DNA from: Gammaproteobacteria bacterium RIFCSPHIGHO2_12_FULL_45_12
GTDB taxonomy: Bacteria; Pseudomonadota; Gammaproteobacteria; DSM-16500
Assembly: GCA_001801665.1 (NCBI GenBank)
Contig: MGYH01000015.1
Span: forward strand, 490-7,383
Direction: 5' to 3'
DNA: 6,894 nt
Within the stretch, counting starts at the first letter, position 1. Each line of letters starts with the position of its first letter. Under the pieces are notes generated by a model. It worked only from the letters and a program-made list of their open reading frames with translations. It was not told the DNA's origin and made no database searches. Below, one piece after another: positions 4,246 to 6,894 of this stretch. The translations under genes were made by a program, and so were the position numbers.

Positions 4246-6156
4246 TTAGCTGAATATCTCCATCCATAATTTATTCATGCGCTTTACAAATGCCGCTGGA
4301 TCAGGCAAGGCACTTCCCTCCGCCAACAAGGCTTGCTCATAGAGAATTTGCGTCCACTCTTGCAGTGTCGCTTCATCCGTCTCATTTTGCAATTTTTGAA
4401 TAATGGCATGATCGGGATTCAGCTCCATAATGGGTTTGGCTTCTTCCACAGGCTGACCCGCCGCTTTTAACAAACGCTCCATCTGCGGGCCCAGGGCATT
4501 TTGTTCACGCACCAGACACACGGGTGAGGACGTCAGGCGATGTGATAAACGCACTTCTTTTACCTTGCCATCCAGTATCCCCTGAATTTTCTTAAGCAAT
4601 GCTTCAAATGCCGGTAGTTGTTTGTCGTCTTGCTTCTCATCCTTTTGCGAATCTTTCGACTCGCCCGTAATCTCATCCAGAGCCAAATCACCTTTGGCAA
4701 CCGATTGCAAGGCATGACTCTCAAATTCCGGCAGATGACTGACGACCCATTCATCAATACGATCCGTTAGCAATAACACTTCAATCTCATTTTTCTGAAA
4801 CACTTCCAGATGCGGGCCAGATTTAGCCGCCTCTATATTTTCAGCCGTCATATAATAAATTTTCTTCTGATTGGGTTTCATGCGCTTGACATAATCCATC
4901 AAGGTAACCGACTGTTCCTTCGCTTCAGGATTCGTGGATGAAAACCGTAATAGATTCGCAATGCGCGCACGGTTGGCAAAATCCTCCGCAGGACCCTCTT
5001 TCAGAACATTGCCAAACTCCTGCCAGAACTGGGTATATTTTTCTGGCTCATCTTTGGCTACCCTGTCCAGCAAATCCAGCACATGACGCACTAAGGCGGA
5101 ACGCAATTTGGGAATCGTATGATGATCCTGAAGAATTTCACGCGACACATTCAACGGTAACGCGGTTGTATCTAGCACACCACGAACAAAACGCAAATAA
5201 TGTGGAAGAAATTGTTCGGCTTGATCCATGACAAATACGCGCTGCACATACAGTTTCAGGCCATGCTTGGTATCCCGTTGCCACAAATCAAATGGCGCAT
5301 GCTGAGGCATAAATAACAAGGCGGTATATTCAACTGCCCCACCTTCAATTTTATGATGCGTCCAAGCAAGTGGGTTTTCAAAATCATGTGCAATATGCTT
5401 GTAAAATTCAATATATTGCTCTTCCGTCACGGATTTTTTAGGCAAGGCCCACAAAGCGGTCGCGCGGTTAACGGTTTCCCATTCATCCGTTGCTTTTTCA
5501 TCTTCGCTCAGTTTTAGCATCATGATGGGGGTATTGATATGATCAGAATATTTGGTGATGATGCTGCGTAAACGCCAAGCATCCAGAAATTCATCCTCCC
5601 CTTCCTTCAAATGCAACGTCACTTCCGTCCCACGGTGAAGCTTCTCCACATTCAGCACCGTAAACTCACCATCCCCCATCGACTCCCAGGCCACACCATG
5701 CTCCACACCGAGTCCCGCCCGCCGACTTTTAACACTGACCTTGTCAGCGACAATAAAAGCCGAATAAAAGCCCACGCCAAACTGTCCAATCAGATGACTA
5801 TCCTTTTTCTGATCACCTGTTAAATGTGACAAAAACTCACGCGTGCCTGATTTGGCAATCGTACCCAGATTCGTCACCACTTCATCACGACTCATCCCGA
5901 TACCGTTATCACTGACAGTCACGGTGCGAGCCGCTTTGTCAAAGCTGACTTTAATAGCCAGATCCGACGCTGATTCATATAATGCCGGGTCTGAGATGGA
6001 CTCAAATCTCAACTTGTCAATGGCATCTGATGAGTTTGAGATCAGTTCTCGTAAAAAGATTTCCTTATTGCTGTAAAGTGAGTGAATCACAATATCCAGC
6101 AACTGTTTTACTTCGGCCTGAAAGCCTAATTTTTCTTGGTGGGCATCTAACGTCAT
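4246..6156 (-). CDS. htpG: Molecular chaperone HtpG (bacterial Hsp90)
   Basis: HtpG is the cytosolic Hsp90 homologue, an ATP-driven dimeric chaperone that remodels client proteins, often with DnaK. From this start the protein is 636 residues, close to the roughly 620-640 of the family. The N-terminal GHKL ATPase domain is complete: ELISNSSDA (about 37-45) with the catalytic Glu and Mg-binding Asn, SDNGIGM (about 82-88), GTIAKSGT (about 98-105), and the lid sequence GQFGVGFYSAF (from about 124). The middle domain carries LNVSREILQ with the ATP-sensing Arg near residue 345. The C-terminal dimerisation domain runs to the end. An earlier in-frame ATG at 6162 lies only two bases from AAGGAG (6165-6170), whereas ATG 6156 lies eight bases away and gives MTLDAHQEKLGF, so 6156 is preferred. 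Nothing looks broken. Confidence 0.97.
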   Translation of the reverse strand: MTLDAHQEKLGFQAEVKQLLDIVIHSLYSNKEIFLRELISNSSDAIDKLRFESISDPALYESASDLAIKVSFDKAARTVTVSDNGIGMSRDEVVTNLGTIAKSGTREFLSHLTGDQKKDSHLIGQFGVGFYSAFIVADKVSVKSRRAGLGVEHGVAWESMGDGEFTVLNVEKLHRGTEVTLHLKEGEDEFLDAWRLRSIITKYSDHINTPIMMLKLSEDEKATDEWETVNRATALWALPKKSVTEEQYIEFYKHIAHDFENPLAWTHHKIEGGAVEYTALLFMPQHAPFDLWQRDTKHGLKLYVQRVFVMDQAEQFLPHYLRFVRGVLDTTALPLNVSREILQDHHTIPKLRSALVRHVLDLLDRVAKDEPEKYTQFWQEFGNVLKEGPAEDFANRARIANLLRFSSTNPEAKEQSVTLMDYVKRMKPNQKKIYYMTAENIEAAKSGPHLEVFQKNEIEVLLLTDRIDEWVVSHLPEFESHALQSVAKGDLALDEITGESKDSQKDEKQDDKQLPAFEALLKKIQGILDGKVKEVRLSHRLTSSPVCLVREQNALGPQMERLLKAAGQPVEEAKPIMELNPDHAIIQKLQNETDEATLQEWTQILYEQALLAEGSALPDPAAFVKRMNKLWMEIFS

Positions 6157-6164
6157 CTGCATTT

Positions 6165-6170
6165 CTCCTT
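6165..6170 (-). promoter_or_regulatory. Ribosome binding site of htpG
   Basis: AAGGAG on the minus strand. The spacing of eight bases to ATG 6156, against two to ATG 6162, favours the downstream start. Confidence 0.75.
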
Positions 6171-6183
6171 TCTGTTTGTCGAT

Positions 6184-6212
6184 ACTATATATTTCTTAGT
6201 CATTTTTTCAAG
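6184..6212 (-). promoter_or_regulatory. htpG promoter (sigma-70-like with heat-shock-like -35)
   Basis: On the minus strand TTGAAA (6206-6211) and TATAGT (6184-6189) are separated by 16 bases, a good sigma-70 fit. With the preceding C the -35 reads CTTGAA, which also matches the sigma-32 -35 consensus. No CCCCAT-type sigma-32 -10 box is seen at the proper distance, so heat-shock control is possible but unproven. The promoter lies in the gap between lptG and htpG, so the htpG-ald unit need not depend on readthrough from lptG. Confidence 0.55.
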
Positions 6213-6296
6213 TAGTAAGCAAGCTTGATCTTGCCCACACTTCCTCACCTTCTTAAAAGCCCAGCCTTTGCTCATGGACACATAATGATCCAGCCC

Positions 6297-6894
6297 CTAT
6301 CGTATACGGCAGGACAATAGCAACCCAATCAGGGCAAAAAACAGCAAAGGCAGCGATGCCGCCAGCAAAGCGGGCAATTGATACACAATACTTAGCTGTC
6401 CCAAAAACGCATTCGAAATAAAAAATCCAAAACCCACCATCACCCCCACGATTAAACGCCATCCCAACGTTGAGGTTGTCATGACGCCCAACACAAAGGG
6501 AATGGCTAAAAATACCATGATGATAGAGGCGAGCGGCTGCAGCATGCGTTGCCAATATTCATATTGATACATGGCGACTTGCAAGCCATTTTGTTGCAAA
6601 TAAAAAATGAACTTCGCCAATTTGGGCAGCGACATTTCAGAAGGCTCAAACAACCCGATGTTTAACAGGCTCTGATTAAACTTCAAATGCCACGGCGCGA
6701 GGAGCATGGATTTGCTAACCGTTCTATCCGGATAAAAATTTGTCTTCACCACGTCATGCATCATCCACTTCCCATCTTGCAAGGTCAGCTTTTTCGCAAA
6801 ATAGGCGGCTAATAACTGATGATTTTCATCAAACTGATAACGTGTCACCCCTTCCAGTAGCTGCCGCCCAATGACATGCTGTACATGAATGAAA
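6297..6894 (-). CDS. lptG: LPS export permease LptG, C-terminal part (partial)
   Basis: The frame enters from the right window edge and ends at TAG (6299-6297); about 198 residues are present of the roughly 355 typical of LptG. LptG with LptF forms the inner-membrane half of the LptB2FG ABC transporter, which extracts lipopolysaccharide and passes it to the LptC-LptA bridge. Visible first is the end of the periplasmic beta-jellyroll (LEGVTRYQFDENHQLLAAYFAKK, a family pattern), then the PSEMSLPKL..FIFYLQQNG linker, then three membrane segments: one from MLQPLASIIMVFLAIPF, one from WRLIVGVMVGFGFFISNAF, and a last from LPALLAASLPLLFF. This order is the LptF/LptG C-terminal half; the W.RMLQPL and PFVLG sequences favour LptG. 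lptF would be expected upstream, outside the window. No strong terminator is seen before the htpG promoter. Confidence 0.9.
   Translation of the reverse strand, partial: FIHVQHVIGRQLLEGVTRYQFDENHQLLAAYFAKKLTLQDGKWMMHDVVKTNFYPDRTVSKSMLLAPWHLKFNQSLLNIGLFEPSEMSLPKLAKFIFYLQQNGLQVAMYQYEYWQRMLQPLASIIMVFLAIPFVLGVMTTSTLGWRLIVGVMVGFGFFISNAFLGQLSIVYQLPALLAASLPLLFFALIGLLLSCRIR

Noticed and set aside
6241..6296. Possible terminator after lptG.
   Set aside because: Only three- or four-base complementary arms and a short T-run were found; not enough to call.

Overview
The window is most likely a piece of a gammaproteobacterial chromosome. The gene set (lptG, htpG, an alanine dehydrogenase, an M17 aminopeptidase), the style of the HtpG and LptG proteins, the moderate GC and the many decayed accessory genes suggest a Legionellales-like or other host-associated gammaproteobacterium. 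The genus cannot be fixed from the sequence alone. All intact genes read on the minus strand, so transcription runs from high to low coordinates.

Housekeeping part, right to left: the C-terminal third of lptG (6297-6894, cut by the window edge), an 84-nt gap holding a good promoter, htpG (4246-6156), then ald (3109-4227), which starts 18 nt after the htpG stop behind its own Shine-Dalgarno. At the left end (1-471) is the first 157 codons of an M17 leucyl-aminopeptidase-family gene, also on the minus strand.

Accessory part (about 487-3104): a 2.6-kb insertion lies between ald and the aminopeptidase gene. The 16-bp sequence tgacttatatccctat is present at both edges. At 3105-3120 it is the end of ald, and at 471-486 it directly precedes and touches the aminopeptidase ATG. 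Removing the insert and one copy leaves the ald stop TAA, three bases, then the aminopeptidase ATG, so the two genes were probably a tightly coupled operon. The insert holds, left to right: a 151-bp MITE-like element with 18-bp terminal inverted repeats and a large hairpin; copy 1 of a 167-bp direct repeat; the decayed 5' end of an alpha/beta-hydrolase gene; an intact, AT-rich class A FAD monooxygenase gene (1068-2711); copy 2 of the 167-bp repeat (about 92% identical, no gaps); a short plus-strand relic of a RhuM-family gene; and an intrinsic terminator 35 nt downstream of ald.

How it fits together: the island would end ald transcripts and separate the aminopeptidase gene from its old operon promoter. 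The MITE carries a perfect TTGACA box facing the aminopeptidase gene and may have replaced that promoter. The FAD monooxygenase plus the hydrolase remnant looks like a small aromatic or polyketide-tailoring cassette carried between direct repeats, of which only the monooxygenase is still intact.
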